Positions 62,330 to 64,000 of a DNA stretch of 64,000 nucleotides are shown here, piece after piece. Position 1 is the stretch's first letter. Every line of letters starts with the position of its first letter. Origin of the DNA: Symbiodinium natans (Eukaryota > Sar > Dinophyceae > Suessiales > Symbiodiniaceae); the NCBI GenBank assembly GCA_905221605.1, contig CAJNDS010002271.1, positions 191,001-255,000 on the forward strand, in the 5' to 3' direction. Below the pieces are notes generated by a model. The model was not told the DNA's origin. It saw only the letters and a program-made list of their open reading frames with translations, and did not search any database. The position numbers and the translations under genes were made by a program.

Positions 62330-63978
62330 AACGGAGACCAAGCCCGGAGCAGCCAAGAAACGCAAGCAACGTCGGGACGACGGAGAACATCAGCCTCGGG
62401 CTCCACCGTGGGGTGACTCCGCTTGACTTCTGAAGATTCTCGGTGACACGTTTTCCATCCACACTGAAGTTAGGGCCCTGCCTCACGCCCCAGCGAACTT
62501 GCTCCGGCTGTTCCTGGCCAACAAACTGGGATTCGAGAGCATGAGCCCCCCTCATGGTTGACACTAGCCTACTGACGGAATTTATGAGGAGAGTTGACCT
62601 GAGTTGCAAGTGGTTCGCGGAGCACAACTAAGGACAAAGTGTGTGGACAGATGATGTAGGGTATCGCTAGAGCTTCTGAAGCCAGCACTACGAACAGCTT
62701 GGCCCCGAAGAGCCATGAAGAGCCATGGAGAGCAGGCACAGCTCGCCTTTTGGTAGATCATGGAAAGCGTGCGCTCATCCGCACTCATGTGTGCAAGACT
62801 CTTCAGCAAGCAGCTCCCCAACCCATCCCAAGAACTCTACACCCTTTTCGCCCCAAACCTGACGCCCTCCCAACCTGCAGTTCTCCATCCACCGGATCTC
62901 GGAAGCCAAGCCTCATAATCTCAGGATGGGGTTGCGCGGCTTGAGGGGGGAGTATGGGAAGCTTACATTCTTTCAGCTTGCAAGATGTTCATGAGACAGT
63001 CCACAGAGCATTGAAACCGAACCCAGCCATCTTGCCCGGAATCGAACAAATGTTATCAAGGCTGGGCCTCAGGTATCTCGGGGCGTTTAGGGTACTCTTG
63101 AATTGATGGGTCCCCTGAAGCTCTGAGCAGGCTTCGGACGGCTTTTGTTCCAAACCACTGCCAAACACACCCCAAGCTCGAGCGGCACGGCCAAAAGCGT
63201 CAGCGGAAATGCAGAAGCTGGAACGCTGACGATCTGCACACAAGGGCGTGGCACTAGGGTGTCCAAGGCTTGGGAGCATGACGGCGTAGCTTTTGGTTGC
63301 CAATGCCAGCTTCCAGATTCCAGGTTGGCTTGCACATGACGACACAAGAGTTTGCACTCAGCTGATTCAGCACATCTCTGCCTAAGAGCAGCCCTGCAAT
63401 GAAGCCCACGCAGAGCCCATTGTGTGCTAGTATGCAGGCCTCGAGTCTGGCAGACATTCCTGGACGCTTCAAGCCTTGCCCAACCCTCGACCTGACCAAC
63501 ACGAATGCCAGAACACTATGTGTCACTGCCAGATCCTTCTCCCCTCACCATCGACACCAACATGCCTTGGGGATAAAGCTGGCAAACCTGATAGGATGTT
63601 GCTGGACACCCTATCGGCAGCTGGGTCTTACAGTCTGCCCATGCCTTATGCAGAACCGCATGCCGTTCCAATGATGATCAGGGCATGAGACGCAAGGACA
63701 CAGGACGTAGTGAGGATTTTGTGTGTCCGTTTTCAGGTTTCCGGCAGAAGGGAACACCTGCTTTTCGCGATGTCACTTGAAGCTTCCAAAGTGAGCTTGC
63801 TCGCTTGAGCATTTTGGAGCTTTGGAAAGCCCAACCCAAAGTCAAGCCCTGAAGCCTTGAAAACACCAGGGCCCAGTGGCATCGTGAATGTTGCTTCATT
63901 CCGCGTCCCTGTCCGAAGCTCGTCATAGTCGATGACCTCAGTGTCATCGTCATCAGACTGCACTCCAGCCGTGAAATT
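62330..63978 (-). CDS. GPH/MFS-type sugar:cation symporter, partial
   Basis: Exon 63978-63895 (28 codons, after TACAG, ending at a GC donor) contains D-Y-D-E-L-R-T-G-T-R-N-E, the cytoplasmic loop signature D-x-D-E-x-x-T-G-x-R-x-E of the GPH (glycoside-pentoside-hexuronide) symporters, preceded by an acidic D-D-D-D-T-E. Downstream on the same strand, near 62410-62345, R-L-M-F-S-V-V-P-T-L-L-A-F-L-G resembles the late R-x-L-F-x-x-x-P-A-L-L helix of the same family. A helix-like stretch at about 63400-63370 (L-C-V-G-F-I-A-G-L-L-L-G-R-D) may be another exon. The intermediate exons and both ends are unresolved; the 5' part lies beyond the window. The substrate cannot be inferred. Confidence 0.5.
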
Positions 63979-64000
63979 CTGTACCCCGGAAAAAAATAAC

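Overview
The window looks like nuclear DNA of a dinoflagellate, most probably a Symbiodiniaceae coral-symbiont lineage. The grounds are: (i) 17 introns delimited here by homology, all ending in AG followed by G, of which only 5 start with GT while 8 start with GC and 4 with GA; (ii) TTTAGGG-type telomeric repeats inside the sequence; (iii) a 17-nt relic of the dinoflagellate spliced leader; (iv) an alpha-carbonic anhydrase with a peridinin-plastid-style leader; (v) low gene density, abundant simple repeats, and every gene that could be recognised lying on the minus strand.

Layout, left to right. 1-8.3 kb: no confident gene, an AT-rich island near 1.8-2.1 kb. 8.35-8.75 kb: possible membrane-protein exons. 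12.4-14.5 kb: gene A, a TIR/HET-like domain joined to membrane segments. 14.5-23.3 kb: repeat-rich spacer with a CAG/CGG tract, a telomere-like block (19.4-19.7 kb) and a 10-bp minisatellite. 23.5-25.0 kb: intronless exostosin/RXYLT1-like glycosyltransferase. 25-29 kb: spacer with long microsatellites. 29.1-30.9 kb: gene B and 34.2-36.7 kb: gene C, two further members of the same TIR-like membrane family. 37-48.8 kb: mostly unassigned, with a few candidate exons, a second telomeric tract and a TGA-interrupted reading frame. 48.9-54.0 kb: a Rab2-like small GTPase split into many exons, including micro-exons of 15, 21 and 26 nt. 57.1-58.0 kb: intronless alpha-carbonic anhydrase probably sent to the thylakoid lumen. 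62.3-64.0 kb: exons of a GPH/MFS-type sugar:cation symporter running off the right edge.

The recognisable genes are not one pathway. Carbonic anhydrase (inorganic carbon supply), a sugar symporter, a Golgi-type glycosyltransferase and Rab2 (ER-Golgi traffic) are ordinary cell functions lying in the same direction, as expected for unidirectional dinoflagellate gene clusters. The most unusual content is the dispersed family A/B/C: an N-terminal domain with TIR-like landmarks (S-H-D/N-W, D-K-L-C, R-L/M-W-C with a downstream Glu) followed by membrane segments and, in A and C only, a Cys/His-rich loop. The three paralogues carry introns at different positions, one of which in C is flanked by a short direct repeat as expected for a recent intron insertion.

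Exon boundaries were worked out by hand from protein similarity and reading frame, without transcripts or database searches; they are strong where both sides match a family and are marked unresolved elsewhere.
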